DNA of 64,000 nt from DASZHJ01 sp035280245. Lineage in GTDB: Bacteria; Pseudomonadota; Alphaproteobacteria; ATCC43930; CGMCC-115725. Numbering within the stretch: the first letter of the stretch is position 1; every line of letters starts with the position of its first letter. Of the stretch, positions 8,958 through 18,007 are shown piece by piece. The notes below the pieces were generated by a model that saw only the letters and a list, made by a program, of their open reading frames with translations, was not told the DNA's origin and searched no databases. The stretch spans positions 62,001 through 126,000 of the forward strand of contig DATEGF010000366.1 of NCBI GenBank assembly GCA_035280245.1. The letters run 5' to 3'. The position numbers were made by a program, and so were the translations under genes.

Positions 8958-9971
8958 ATGGTCGACGTGACACGCCGCCGCTTTGCCGCGGGCACTGCCA
9001 TCGCGCTCGCTGCACCTGCGATCCTCAGCGGTCGCGCCCAGGCGGCGGAGTTTCAGCTCAAATACGCCAACAACGTGCCGCTCACGCACCCGAAGAACGT
9101 CCGGGCGCAGGAAGCGGTCGATCGCATCAAGCAGGAGACCAACGGCCGCGTCGTCATCGAGATCTTCCCCAACAACCAGCTCGGTGGCGACACCGACATG
9201 CTGTCGCAACTGCGCTCGGGCGCCATCGAGTTCTTCGATCTCTCTGGCCTGATCCTGGCGACGCTGGTGCCGGTCGCCGCCATCAACGGCGTCGGCTTTG
9301 CCTTCAAGGATTACGCCACCGTCTGGAAGGCGATGGATGGGCCGCTCGGGGCGCATGTGCGCGCGGCGATCGAGAAAGCCGGCCTCGTTGTGTTCGAGAA
9401 GATCTGGGACAACGGCTATCGGCAGATGACCTCGAGCACCAAGCCGATCAATGCGCCGGCCGACCTCAGGGGTTTCAAGATCCGCGTGCCCGTGAGCCCG
9501 CTCTGGACCTCGATGTTCGAGGCCTTCGGCGCGGCACCCGCGAGTATCAACTTCAGCGAGGTCTATACCGCTCTCCAGACCAAGGTGGTGGAGGGGCAGG
9601 AGAACCCGCTCGCGATCATCAGCGCGGCGAAGCTCTACGAGGTGCAGAAATACTGCTCCAAGACGAACCACATGTGGGACGGCTTCTGGTTCCTGGCGAA
9701 CAAGCGCGCGTGGGAAGGCTTGCCCGCCGACGTCCGCGATATCATCGCGAGCAATTTCAACAAGTCGGGACTGACTCAGCGCGACGACATCAAGCAGCTC
9801 AACGACAGCCTCGAGGGCGAGCTTGCGAAGAAGGGGATGGTGTTCAACGCGCCCGACCCCGCGCCATTCCGCGACGCGCTGCGCAAGGCCGGCTTCTATT
9901 CCCAATGGAAGCAGAAGTTCGGCGACGAGGCATGGGGGCTGCTGGAACAGCAGGTGGGGACGCTGGGCTGA
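8958..9971 (+). CDS. TRAP transporter substrate-binding protein (DctP family)
   Basis: A 337 aa periplasmic binding protein of a TRAP importer, which uses the sodium gradient to take up carboxylate-type solutes. The N-terminus TRRRFAAGTAIALAAPAILSGRAQA looks like a twin-arginine signal. The mature part has the DctP hallmarks: QLGGDTDMLSQLRSGAIEF, the ligand Arg region RGFKIRVP, and FSEVYTALQTKVVEGQENPL. The ATG at 8958 follows GGGGGATACCT; an earlier in-frame ATG at 8922 would put residues in front of the signal. The DctQM gene follows 58 bp downstream. Confidence 0.9.
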   Translation: MVDVTRRRFAAGTAIALAAPAILSGRAQAAEFQLKYANNVPLTHPKNVRAQEAVDRIKQETNGRVVIEIFPNNQLGGDTDMLSQLRSGAIEFFDLSGLILATLVPVAAINGVGFAFKDYATVWKAMDGPLGAHVRAAIEKAGLVVFEKIWDNGYRQMTSSTKPINAPADLRGFKIRVPVSPLWTSMFEAFGAAPASINFSEVYTALQTKVVEGQENPLAIISAAKLYEVQKYCSKTNHMWDGFWFLANKRAWEGLPADVRDIIASNFNKSGLTQRDDIKQLNDSLEGELAKKGMVFNAPDPAPFRDALRKAGFYSQWKQKFGDEAWGLLEQQVGTLG

Positions 9972-10029
9972 TTGGCGAGCCTGACGGGCAGCGTGGCCGG
10001 CATCTGATCGTCAGCGCGGTACATTCGGC

Positions 10030-11892
10030 ATGAGCCCCAGCGAGGCATCGGCGGCATCCACGTCGGTGCCAGGTTGGTTGCACGGTCTCGATCGGGTGCT
10101 GGCCCTGATCACGGAGGTGCCGGTCGCAATCCTGGTCGCGGTCGAGATCGTCGTTCTGTTCGCGGGGGTGTTCGCCCGCTACGTGCTGCGCGCGCCCCTC
10201 GTCTGGTCGGACGAGCTCGCCTCGCTGCTCTTCCTGTGGCTCGCGATGCTCGGCGCCGTGGTCGCGTTGCGGCGCGGCGAGCACATGCGCCTCAGCGCCG
10301 TCGCAACCCGGGTCTCGGCGCCATGCGGCGCCTGCCTCGCGACGCTCTCCGCGATGGTCGTTGCGCTCTTCGTCCTGCTGATTCTGGTTCCGGCCTACCA
10401 GCACGTCCAGGACGAAGCCTTGATCACCACGCCGGCACTCGGCCTCCCTAACAGCCTTCGCGTCCTCGCGATCGAGGTCGGCGCCGTCCTCATGATGGTG
10501 GTTGCGGTCGTCCGTCTCCTCGAGAGCGCCAGCGTGCGATATGCGGCCGGGGCGGTGGCAATCGTCATGGGCCTCGCGATCGCACTCTATCTCGCGCGCC
10601 CGCTCCTGATGTCGCTCGGGAACTACAACCTGCTTGTCTTCTTTGTTTTCCTGGTCGCCCTTTGCGTCGCCATCGGCGTGCCGATCGCGTTCGCCTTCGG
10701 CATCGCGACGATCGCCTATCTCGCGCTCACGACGCGGGTGCCGCTCACCATCGTCGTGAGCCGCATGGATGAGGGCATGTCGGCGCTGATCCTGCTGTCG
10801 GTGCCGCTCTTCGTATTTCTGGGGCTCCTCATCGAGATGACCGGCCTTGCACGCTCGCTGGTCGATTTTCTGGCGGCGCTGTTGGGGCACGTGCGCGGCG
10901 GCCTCGCCTTCGTGCTGCTGGGTGCCATGTACCTCGTCTCGGGAATATCCGGCTCCAAGGCCGCCGACATGGCGGCCGTGGCGCCCGTGCTGCTGCCTGA
11001 GATGAAGCGCCGCGGCACGCCGGAGGGCGAGCTCATCGCGCTCCTGGCGGCCTCCGGCGCCATGTCCGAGACAATCCCGCCAAGCCTCGTCTTGATCACG
11101 ATCGGCTCCGTGACGGGTGTCTCGATCGCGGCGCTCTTCACCGGCGGCCTGCTGCCTGCGCTCATCCTGGCGCTGGCGCTGGGCCTGCTCGCCTATCTGC
11201 GCTCGGGACGTGAGGACTTGTCCGATGTTCGTCGCGCCACTCTCGGGCAAGTGCTGCGTGCCTTCATCGTCGCCATGCCCGCCCTCGCGCTCCCCTTCCT
11301 CATCCGCGCCGCGGTCGTCGAGGGGATCGCGACCGCGACCGAGGTCTCGACCATCGGCATTGTCTACACCGTGGTCGCGGGCCTGCTGCTCTCGCGCGGC
11401 CTCGATTGGCGGCGGCTCTATCCCATGCTGGTCGAGACAGCCTCGCTCTCGGGTGCCATCCTGCTGATCATCGGCACCGCCACCGCCATGGCCTGGGCGC
11501 TCACGCAATCGGGTTTCTCGCGGCAGCTTGTGGCGACCATGTCGGGTGCGCCGGGTGGCGCCGCGGGTTTCCTCGCGCTTTCGATCGTCGCCTTTGCCGT
11601 CCTGGGATCGGTCCTGGAGGGTATTCCCGCGGTGGTCCTATTCGGGCCGCTCCTCTTTCCGGTCGCGCGCGCGATCGGCCTCCACGAAGTGCACTACGCG
11701 ATGGTCGTCATCCTCGCCATGGGGATCGGCCTGTTCGCGCCGCCCTTCGGGGTCGGCTTCTATGTCGCCTGCGCGATCGGGCGAGTCTCGCCCGACCAGG
11801 CAATGTCGAAGATCTGGCCCTATCTCGCCGCGCTCGCCGTCGCGCTCGTGATCGTGGCAGCGGTGCCGTGGCTCTCGATCGGGTTCCTCTGA
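10030..11892 (+). CDS. TRAP transporter permease, fused DctQ-DctM subunits
   Basis: A 620 aa membrane protein. Residues 1 to about 165 form the four-helix DctQ part (VEIVVLFAGVFARYVLRAPLVWSDELASLLFLWLAMLGA). From about 185 to the end is the DctM transport part (LLSVPLFVFLGLLIEMTG, GAMSETIPPSLVLI, MGIGLFAPPFGVGFYVACA). The two subunits are separate genes in classical DctPQM and fused in many TRAP systems. The initiation region has no strong ribosome site, in line with coupling to the SBP gene. It converges on the SDR gene with an 8-bp gap. Confidence 0.92.
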   Translation: MSPSEASAASTSVPGWLHGLDRVLALITEVPVAILVAVEIVVLFAGVFARYVLRAPLVWSDELASLLFLWLAMLGAVVALRRGEHMRLSAVATRVSAPCGACLATLSAMVVALFVLLILVPAYQHVQDEALITTPALGLPNSLRVLAIEVGAVLMMVVAVVRLLESASVRYAAGAVAIVMGLAIALYLARPLLMSLGNYNLLVFFVFLVALCVAIGVPIAFAFGIATIAYLALTTRVPLTIVVSRMDEGMSALILLSVPLFVFLGLLIEMTGLARSLVDFLAALLGHVRGGLAFVLLGAMYLVSGISGSKAADMAAVAPVLLPEMKRRGTPEGELIALLAASGAMSETIPPSLVLITIGSVTGVSIAALFTGGLLPALILALALGLLAYLRSGREDLSDVRRATLGQVLRAFIVAMPALALPFLIRAAVVEGIATATEVSTIGIVYTVVAGLLLSRGLDWRRLYPMLVETASLSGAILLIIGTATAMAWALTQSGFSRQLVATMSGAPGGAAGFLALSIVAFAVLGSVLEGIPAVVLFGPLLFPVARAIGLHEVHYAMVVILAMGIGLFAPPFGVGFYVACAIGRVSPDQAMSKIWPYLAALAVALVIVAAVPWLSIGFL

Positions 11893-11899
11893 CGGGGGA

Positions 11900-12658
11900 T
11901 CACTGCGTCGCGCGACCGCCGGAGATGTCGATGATGCTCCCGGTGACGTAGGAAGCCTCCTCGGAGAGAAGCCAGAGGACAACCGCGGCAACGTCCTGAA
12001 CCTCCGCGATGCGGCCCAGGGGAATCGCCGCGATGGTCGAGCGGACCCAGTCGGGACTCTGCTTGAGGTCGTCCTCGTACATCGCCGTCCGCACATAGCC
12101 GGGCCGCACGGCATTCACGCGAATGCCGTCCTTGGCTACCTCTTTCGCGAGCCCCGTCGTGAAGACGTCGAGGCCGCCCTTGGTCGCGGCGTAGTGGACG
12201 AAGACGCCGGGCGAGCCGGTTCGGGCCGCGGCCGACGAGATGTTGACGATGCCGCCGCCAGCCCCGCCGAGCTTCTTCGACATGCGCTTCACCGCCTCGC
12301 GGCTGCATAGCATCGGTCCCAGCAGGTTGGTCTCGAGGAGCCGCCGCGTCGCTTCGGTGTCCCAGGCCTCGATGGGCCCATGCTGCCCGCCCCAGCCCGC
12401 GTTGTTCACGAGCGCCGTGATCGGACCGAGCTTCGACGAGACCTCGTCGAACATACCCTTGATCTCGCCCTCCTTGGTAACGTCCGCCCGAGCCGCGACA
12501 GCGCGGCCGCCGCCTCTCACGATCGCCGCGACGACGTCGCGCGCCTCTTTCTCGCCGGTCCGGTAGTTGACGGCGACGGAATAGCCGCGCGTCGCCGCCC
12601 GAGCGCAGATCTCCGCGCCGATCCCCCGGCTCCCACCTGTGACCAGGATCACACCCAT
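11900..12658 (-). CDS. SDR-family NAD(P)-dependent oxidoreductase
   Basis: A 252 aa classical short-chain dehydrogenase. The Rossmann motif TGGSRGIG is at residues 7-14 and NNAG at 85-88. The catalytic Ser is at about 141 (NISSAAA), and Tyr156 and Lys160 are in HYAATKGG. The C-terminus DISGGRATQ is typical of FabG-like members. An Arg in the second strand end (NYRTGE) hints at NADP preference. GGGGG stands 8 nt before the ATG. It is monocistronic, convergent with the TRAP permease and divergent from the GFA gene. Substrate unknown; a true FabG is unlikely outside a fab cluster. Confidence 0.88.
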   Translation of the reverse strand: MGVILVTGGSRGIGAEICARAATRGYSVAVNYRTGEKEARDVVAAIVRGGGRAVAARADVTKEGEIKGMFDEVSSKLGPITALVNNAGWGGQHGPIEAWDTEATRRLLETNLLGPMLCSREAVKRMSKKLGGAGGGIVNISSAAARTGSPGVFVHYAATKGGLDVFTTGLAKEVAKDGIRVNAVRPGYVRTAMYEDDLKQSPDWVRSTIAAIPLGRIAEVQDVAAVVLWLLSEEASYVTGSIIDISGGRATQ

Positions 12659-12769
12659 CGTTCAGCCCCCCGCGTAAGCAGTGCTGACGTTCGTACTTTG
12701 CCATCATCACCGCGGCTCTTATCGAGTATAGAGTGGCCGCAAACCACAACAAAATGCGAGGAAGTCACC

Positions 12770-13195
12770 ATGGCGACACATAAGGGCGAATGCTTCTGCG
12801 GCGCGGTCAAGATCGAGGTCACCGGCGAGCCAGAGGGCATGGGCTATTGTCACTGCCGGTCGTGTCGATCGTGGTCCGCGGGTCCGGTCAACGCCTTCAC
12901 GCTCTGGAAGCCCGACACCGTCAAGGTCACGGCCGGTGCCGAGCACATCGGCATGTTCCAGAAGACGCCGGTGAGCCAGCGGCAATACTGCAAGAAGTGC
13001 GGCGGCCACCTGATGACAAACCATCCACCGTTGGGCCTCATCGACGTCTACGCGGCGACGTTGCCGAGCCTCACCTTCAAGCCGGGCATCCACGTCAACT
13101 ATGCCGAGACCGTGCTCCCCATGCGTGACGGCCTTCCGAAGATGAAGGATTTCCCCAAGGAGTTCGGCGGCTCCGGCGAGCAGATGACGGAATAA
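12770..13195 (+). CDS. GFA-fold zinc protein (CENP-V/GFA family)
   Basis: A 141 aa protein of the glutathione-dependent formaldehyde-activating-like fold. It has the expected zinc cysteines: C8 and C10 (GECFCGA), C27, C29 and C32 (CHCRSC), C74 and C77 (CKKCGG). Family members mostly have unknown substrates and few are true Gfa enzymes. GAGGAAG precedes the ATG at 12770. It is divergent from the SDR, with a 111-bp shared intergenic region. No formaldehyde-oxidation genes are adjacent. Confidence 0.85.
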   Translation: MATHKGECFCGAVKIEVTGEPEGMGYCHCRSCRSWSAGPVNAFTLWKPDTVKVTAGAEHIGMFQKTPVSQRQYCKKCGGHLMTNHPPLGLIDVYAATLPSLTFKPGIHVNYAETVLPMRDGLPKMKDFPKEFGGSGEQMTE

Positions 13196-13230
13196 GCCGC
13201 ACCGAGCACGCCGCACAAACACCTTGACGC

Positions 13231-13281
13231 CCTGAGAGGTCGCGGCTACCCCACGCGCTCCCAGCCGCGACCCCTCAGGAG
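13231..13281 (+). promoter_or_regulatory. Leader hairpin that reaches into the ettA ribosome binding site
   Basis: CCTGAGAGGTCGCGGCT (13231-13247) pairs with 13263-13279 at 16 of 17 positions around a 15-nt loop. The 3' arm ends inside AGGAG (13277-13281), the only good ribosome site for the ettA ATG at 13291. It could hide part of that site, or act as a terminator for the upstream gene. Confidence 0.45.
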
Positions 13282-13290
13282 CCTGCCCGC

Positions 13291-14973
13291 ATGCCCGCCT
13301 ACCAGTACATCTATGTGATGAAAGGTCTGTCGAAGACCTATCCGGGTGGGCGGGAGGTGCTGAAGGACATCTGGCTGTCGTTCTTGCCCGGCGCGAAGAT
13401 TGGCGTGCTCGGGCCCAATGGCGCGGGCAAGTCGACGCTGCTCAAGATCATGGCGGGCGTGGAAACGGAGTTCACCGGCGAGGCCTGGGCGGCCGAAGGC
13501 GCCAAGGTTGGCTATCTGGCCCAGGAGCCGGCGCTCGATCCCGACAAGGACGTGGCCGGAAACGTCACCGAGGGTTTGGGCGAGGTCAAGGGGTTGCTCG
13601 AGCGCTTCGAGGCCATCAGCGCGAAGCTCGGCGAGCCCCTCGATGACGACGAAATGAACGCGCTCTTGGTTGAGCAGGGCGAGCTCCAGGAGAAGATCGA
13701 CGCGGTCAACGGCTGGGAGCTCGACCGCACGATCGAGATCGCCATGGACGCGCTGCGCTGCCCGCCCGGCGAGGCCGACGTCACCAAACTCTCCGGCGGC
13801 GAGCGGCGCCGCGTGGCGCTTTGCCGGCTCCTCCTGCAGCGCCCGGACCTGCTGCTGCTCGACGAGCCAACCAACCATCTCGACGCGGAGTCCGTCGCCT
13901 GGCTGCAGCGCTTCCTCGCGGAGTATCCCGGCACGGTCGTGACGATCACTCACGACCGGTATTTCCTCGACGAGGTCGCGGGCTGGATCCTCGAGCTCGA
14001 CCGCGGTCGTGGCATTCCCTACGAGGGCAATTATTCCGGCTGGCTCGAGCAGAAGCAGAAGCGGCTGGCGCAGGAGGGCAAGGCGGAAGCCGCGCGCCAG
14101 CGCACCCTCGAGCGCGAGCTCGACTGGGTGCGCCAGAGCCCGCGCGCCCGCCAGGCCAAGAGCAAGGCGCGCATCCAGGCCTACGAGAGCCTGGTGGCAG
14201 AGAGCCGCGAGAAGGCGCCCGAGACCGCGCAGATCGTCCTGCCGCCGGGGCCGCGGCTCGGCGATCTCGTCATCGATGCCGAGCACCTCTCGAAGGGCTA
14301 TGGCGAGCAGCTGCTGATCGAGGATCTGAGCTTCCGCCTGCCGCCGGGCGGAATCATCGGCATCATCGGACCGAACGGCGCCGGCAAGACCACGCTCTTC
14401 CGCATGATCACGGAGCAGGAGAAGGCGGATCGCGGCTCACTGCGCCTGGGCGAGACCGTGAAGCTCGGCTATGTCGATCAGTCCCGCGATGCGCTGGCGC
14501 CCACCAAGACCGTCTGGGAGGAGATCTCCGGCGGCCAGGACGAGATCGATCTCGGCCGGCGCAAGATGCCGAGCCGCGCCTATTGCTCGCTGTTCAATTT
14601 CCGCGGCTCCGACCAGCAGAAGAAGGTGGGGCAGCTCTCGGGCGGCGAGCGCAACCGTGTCCATCTCGCGAAGATGCTGAAGTCCGGCGCTAACGTGATC
14701 CTGCTGGACGAGCCCACCAACGACCTCGACGTCGACACGCTCCGCGCGCTCGAGGACGCCATCGTCGAGTTCCCGGGCTGCGTCGTGGTGATCAGCCACG
14801 ACCGCTGGTTCCTAGACCGCATCTGCACGCACATCCTGTCCTTCGAGGGCGACAGCCAGGTGACCTGGTTCGAGGGCAATTACCAGGACTACGAAGCCGA
14901 CTGGAAGCGGCGCATGGGCGCCGCCGCAGAGCAGCCGCACCGCATCCGCTACAAGCCGCTGACGCGGGCCTGA
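13291..14973 (+). CDS. ettA: Energy-dependent translational throttle protein EttA (ABC-F)
   Basis: A 560 aa soluble ABC-F ATPase that binds the ribosomal E site and gates the first elongation steps according to ATP level (known for EttA). It has two ABC domains: Walker A GPNGAGKST near residue 46 with LSGGERRRV, and a second GPNGAGKTT with LSGGERNRV. Both Walker B motifs are LLDEPTNHLD/LLDEPTNDLD. The arm and linker (RTLERELDWVRQSPRARQAKSKARIQAYE) fit EttA rather than Uup or YheS. The N-terminus AYQYIYVMKGLSKTYPGGREVLKDI is diagnostic. It stands alone and its leader can fold (13231-13281). Confidence 0.95.
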   Translation: MPAYQYIYVMKGLSKTYPGGREVLKDIWLSFLPGAKIGVLGPNGAGKSTLLKIMAGVETEFTGEAWAAEGAKVGYLAQEPALDPDKDVAGNVTEGLGEVKGLLERFEAISAKLGEPLDDDEMNALLVEQGELQEKIDAVNGWELDRTIEIAMDALRCPPGEADVTKLSGGERRRVALCRLLLQRPDLLLLDEPTNHLDAESVAWLQRFLAEYPGTVVTITHDRYFLDEVAGWILELDRGRGIPYEGNYSGWLEQKQKRLAQEGKAEAARQRTLERELDWVRQSPRARQAKSKARIQAYESLVAESREKAPETAQIVLPPGPRLGDLVIDAEHLSKGYGEQLLIEDLSFRLPPGGIIGIIGPNGAGKTTLFRMITEQEKADRGSLRLGETVKLGYVDQSRDALAPTKTVWEEISGGQDEIDLGRRKMPSRAYCSLFNFRGSDQQKKVGQLSGGERNRVHLAKMLKSGANVILLDEPTNDLDVDTLRALEDAIVEFPGCVVVISHDRWFLDRICTHILSFEGDSQVTWFEGNYQDYEADWKRRMGAAAEQPHRIRYKPLTRA

Positions 14974-15035
14974 CCGGCGGGTCCGATTACGCAGCGGATC
15001 GTCTGCGTCGGCGGTTTACTTGATGCTCGTTTGGT

Positions 15036-15956
15036 TTACGTCACGACGCTCAGGAACCGGTCGTTGAGTTCCTTCTGGTAGTAAAACACACTCTTTCCGA
15101 TTTCGTCGGCCGTCCATATCCGGGTCGGATTGTCGGGGTAATAACTGTAGCCGCCAGCAAATACCTCGTTGCGATTTCCAGAGGGGTCGAAGAAGTAGAT
15201 TGTCTGACCCCGCGTGATGCCATGCCGAGTGGGCCCGATGTCGAGGGCAATGTTGTACCGGGCGATGATATCGGCGGCATGGCCGACGTCGCTCCACGAT
15301 TCCAGCAGGAACGCCACGTGGTGGAATTTGCCGGGATCCTTATGCTTCACAAACGCGATGTCGTGAGCCTTGTTCGAGCACGTCAGCCAGACCGCGAGTG
15401 TGCCGTCGGGCGTCTCGATCTTTTCGGCAACGGAAAAATCGAGAACTTCGGTAAAAAAGCGCGTGACACCGTCCACATCGGGACCGTAGAGCAGGAAATG
15501 ATCGAACCGGCTGGCCCGCATGCCACGGGGATCTTCGGCCCAGATGTCGGGGTTCCGGGTCGGCGGCCCGTCAGGCGACAGGTCGATGTGGGCGAACAGC
15601 TCGATCCGGTGGCCGCTTGGGATCGTGAAGCCGAGGCGGCGACCCGTGCCCGGAAGGTCACCCTCGGCGATCTCCTCGACAGCTAGCCCCGAGTCCCGTA
15701 GGCGCCTGCCGAACACCTCCAGGTCGCGATCGCCTGAGACCTTGAACCCGGCGAAGTCCATCCCGGGTTTGTCCGCCTGCCGCAGAATCACGCTGTGGCG
15801 ATCGAATTCGTCCCATCCCCTGAGATAGACGCGCCCATCGTTGCTTCGGCCCACCAAGTTGAGTCCGATCCGATCGACGTAATGGGTCAGCGCGGCTTCC
15901 ATGTCCAGGACACGGATCTGAATGTAGCCTGGACGCAAAACTCCCGTAATCGCCAT
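15036..15956 (-). CDS. Catechol 2,3-dioxygenase (extradiol, XylE type)
   Basis: A 306 aa Fe(II) extradiol dioxygenase that opens catechol to 2-hydroxymuconate semialdehyde. It is the same length as, and alignable end to end with, Pseudomonas XylE/metapyrocatechase from memory. The iron ligands are His153 (RFDHFLLYG), His212/213 (FHHVAF) and Glu264 (NRNEVFAGG). Other shared blocks are KAHDIAFVKH, IGPTRHG and IYFFDPSGNRNE. The ATG at 15956 follows a short upstream extension that lacks family similarity. No other meta-cleavage gene is near, which is unusual for this enzyme. It could act on a substituted catechol. Confidence 0.9.
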   Translation of the reverse strand: MAITGVLRPGYIQIRVLDMEAALTHYVDRIGLNLVGRSNDGRVYLRGWDEFDRHSVILRQADKPGMDFAGFKVSGDRDLEVFGRRLRDSGLAVEEIAEGDLPGTGRRLGFTIPSGHRIELFAHIDLSPDGPPTRNPDIWAEDPRGMRASRFDHFLLYGPDVDGVTRFFTEVLDFSVAEKIETPDGTLAVWLTCSNKAHDIAFVKHKDPGKFHHVAFLLESWSDVGHAADIIARYNIALDIGPTRHGITRGQTIYFFDPSGNRNEVFAGGYSYYPDNPTRIWTADEIGKSVFYYQKELNDRFLSVVT

Positions 15957-16098
15957 GTCATCCTCCCGCAATCTGTCTGCGGCCGAGTGTGGCTCGGGGC
16001 TTGGTGACTGAATATTGGCAGCGTTTCGCAGCGGCGGCAATAAACACCGCCCTGGGTAGTCTCTCAGCTTCGCGGAGGCGTTATCGCCCCGCGCTCGC

Positions 16099-16725
16099 TC
16101 ACTGCTGCGCAGTCGTGGCGTTGTTGAGCTTGTCTTGGATCGCCTTGTTGAGGGCGGTGACGCCGCCGCCGCTGCGCTCGATCACCGCGGCGAACTCCTG
16201 CTTCTGGGTCAGCACCATGCTGACCCCGTCGACGCTCACATCGGCGATGTGGAAGGCGCCGGCGTCCTTGCGGACGATCCAGTCCACCCGCACAGGGGGC
16301 GCGTTGTCGGGCTGGGTGATCTGGCTCGCGACCACCACGTTCTCCGGGCTGTCCGAGCGCGATCCCGTCACTTTCACGGTCTCGCCGGAATATTCGCTGA
16401 ACCGGATCGAGTAGGCGCGCACGACATAGGCCTCGAACAGGCTCTGGAAATCCGCCTTCTCCTTGTCGCTGGCGGCGTTCCAGTAGCGGCCCAGCACGAA
16501 GCGGGAGATGCGCGCCATGTCGAAATTCTTGTCGAGCAACGCCTTGAAGCGCTTCTCGAGCTCGGGCTCCGGCAGCTTGTCGCTGAGGTCCTTGAGGGCC
16601 TGGTTCGCGAGCTCGGAGATGAAGGCTTCGGCCTCCTTGGAGGCCGCGGCCTGCGCCAGCGGCGTAGCAACAAACCCCGCGGTCAGCGCGGCCGCGACGC
16701 CGAGTACGGCACGACGACTCACCAT
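16099..16725 (-). CDS. MlaC/Ttg2D-family periplasmic phospholipid-binding protein
   Basis: A 208 aa periplasmic protein of the MlaC (Tol_Tol_Ttg2) family, which shuttles phospholipids between the outer membrane and the MlaFEDB ABC complex. The signal has a twin-arginine-like start (VSRRAVLGVAAALTAGF, cut near AQA). The core matches MlaC: FKALLDKNFDMARISRFVLGRYW, FQSLFEAYVVRAYSIRFSEYSGE, VRVDWIVRKDAGAFHIADVSVDGVSM and a conserved QKQEFAAVIERSGG. AGGGGG lies about 8 nt before the ATG. No mlaFED genes are adjacent; hopanoid-linked HpnM proteins are relatives, so an HpnM-like role is the main alternative. Confidence 0.85.
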   Translation of the reverse strand: MVSRRAVLGVAAALTAGFVATPLAQAAASKEAEAFISELANQALKDLSDKLPEPELEKRFKALLDKNFDMARISRFVLGRYWNAASDKEKADFQSLFEAYVVRAYSIRFSEYSGETVKVTGSRSDSPENVVVASQITQPDNAPPVRVDWIVRKDAGAFHIADVSVDGVSMVLTQKQEFAAVIERSGGGVTALNKAIQDKLNNATTAQQ

Positions 16726-16939
16726 GACGAACGACCCCCTGCGCAAGACACCTGCGGCGGTCCCAATCTGCGCCCGGTCAGCCTACGTCGCAGGGCCACG
16801 CGCCTCGAACGACCACCACGGCAATTCGGGTATCACAAAATCTCCCGTCGCGCCAGCAACGCGACGAACACGAAAGAGCCAGCCGGACCAAGGGCTTTCG
16901 CGGTGTGTCCGAGCAGCGACAATGAACCTACCTTCGGCA

Positions 16940-16970
16940 TTGCATAAAGATATCCTTATGTGGTTATGAT
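16940..16970 (+). promoter_or_regulatory. Promoter with SahR-type operator for sahR-metF-metH
   Basis: CATAAAGATATCCTTATG (16943-16960) is an 18-bp near-perfect palindrome with one mismatched pair. It sits between a possible -35 (TTGCAT, 16940-16945) and -10 (TATGAT, 16965-16970; spacing 19), 51 bp before the sahR ATG. A repressor bound there would block polymerase. The assignment to SahR rests on position beside the gene. Confidence 0.6.
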
Positions 16971-17011
16971 GGGACATTGCCCATTGGGCGTGGCCCCTTC
17001 AGAAGGGAGAC

Positions 17012-18007
17012 ATGGTGGACTCGGTGCTTGCGGGCTTGCGCGCGGTCGCAGAGCCGACCCGGCTTCGATTGGTGCTGCTCTGTGCCGAGGCGGAGCTCAC
17101 GGTCAGCGACCTCGTGGGCATCCTGGGCCAGAGCCAGCCGCGGGTGTCGCGACACCTGAAGCTGCTCTGCGACGCGGGCGTGCTCGACCGGTTCCGGGAG
17201 GGCGCCTTCGCGTTCTATCGCCTGGCGCGCCGAGGCGCGGGCGCGGACCTCGGCCGCGCGCTGTTGCGCCTGCTGTCGAAGAACGATCCGGTGGCCGCGC
17301 TCGACCATCAGCGGCTGGAGGCGCTGAAGCGAGAGCGCGCGGCGGCCGCGGCCGCGTTCTTCCGCGCGAACGCGCCGCAGTGGGACAAGATCCGCTCGCT
17401 CTACGTGGCGGAGCGCGAGGTCGAGGCGGCGCTGGTCGCGCTCTTGCCGACCGAGGGGATCGAGGATCTGCTCGACGTCGGCACCGGCACCGGCCGAATG
17501 CTCGAGCTGTTCGGCACGCGTGTCGAGCACGCCGTCGGCGTCGACCTCTCGCGCGAGATGCTGGCGGTGGCGCGCGTCAACCTCGAGCGCGCGGGCCTGC
17601 GCAATTGCTCGCTGCGTCAAGGCGACATGTATCAGCTGCCGCTGGCGGGCGAGAGCTTCGATGCGGCGGTGTTCCACCAGGTGCTGCATTACGCCGAGGA
17701 TCCGAGGCGCGCTCTGCGCGAGGCAGCGCGCGTGCTGAAGCCCGGCGCGCGCCTCGTGATCGTTGATTTCGCCCCGCACGAGGTGGAGGCGCTCAGGGCC
17801 GAGCAGGCGCATCGGCGCCTCGGCTTCGCCGACGAGGAGATGCTGCAGTGGTGCGAAGAGGCGGGCTTCGATCCCGGCCCGATCGCGCACCTGCCGGGCG
17901 AGCCGCTGACGGTGACGCTGTGGTCGGCGCGGCGTCGGCTTGCGCTGCCGCAGCAGCGCGGCGCCGCCGAGACGGCGGGCGACCTCGGCGAGCGGATGGC
18001 ATCATGA
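17012..18007 (+). CDS. sahR: SahR: ArsR-type repressor with SAM-methyltransferase-like sensor domain
   Basis: A 331 aa regulator with an ArsR winged helix (residues about 10-75; recognition region VSDLVGILGQSQPRVSRHLK) joined to a class I methyltransferase-like domain (motif I DVGTGTGR at 155-162, then DLSREML). This is the architecture described for SahR, a repressor of methionine-cycle genes. SahR leaves DNA when S-adenosylhomocysteine binds the methyltransferase-like domain. AAGGGAGAC precedes the ATG. metF overlaps its stop by ATGA and metH follows, exactly the expected targets. An active methyltransferase is the alternative. Confidence 0.85.
   Translation: MVDSVLAGLRAVAEPTRLRLVLLCAEAELTVSDLVGILGQSQPRVSRHLKLLCDAGVLDRFREGAFAFYRLARRGAGADLGRALLRLLSKNDPVAALDHQRLEALKRERAAAAAAFFRANAPQWDKIRSLYVAEREVEAALVALLPTEGIEDLLDVGTGTGRMLELFGTRVEHAVGVDLSREMLAVARVNLERAGLRNCSLRQGDMYQLPLAGESFDAAVFHQVLHYAEDPRRALREAARVLKPGARLVIVDFAPHEVEALRAEQAHRRLGFADEEMLQWCEEAGFDPGPIAHLPGEPLTVTLWSARRRLALPQQRGAAETAGDLGERMAS

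Noticed and set aside
14989..15008. Terminator after ettA (ACGCAG...CTGCGT)
   Set aside because: The stem is only 6 bp and the following sequence is not U-rich enough to support a call.
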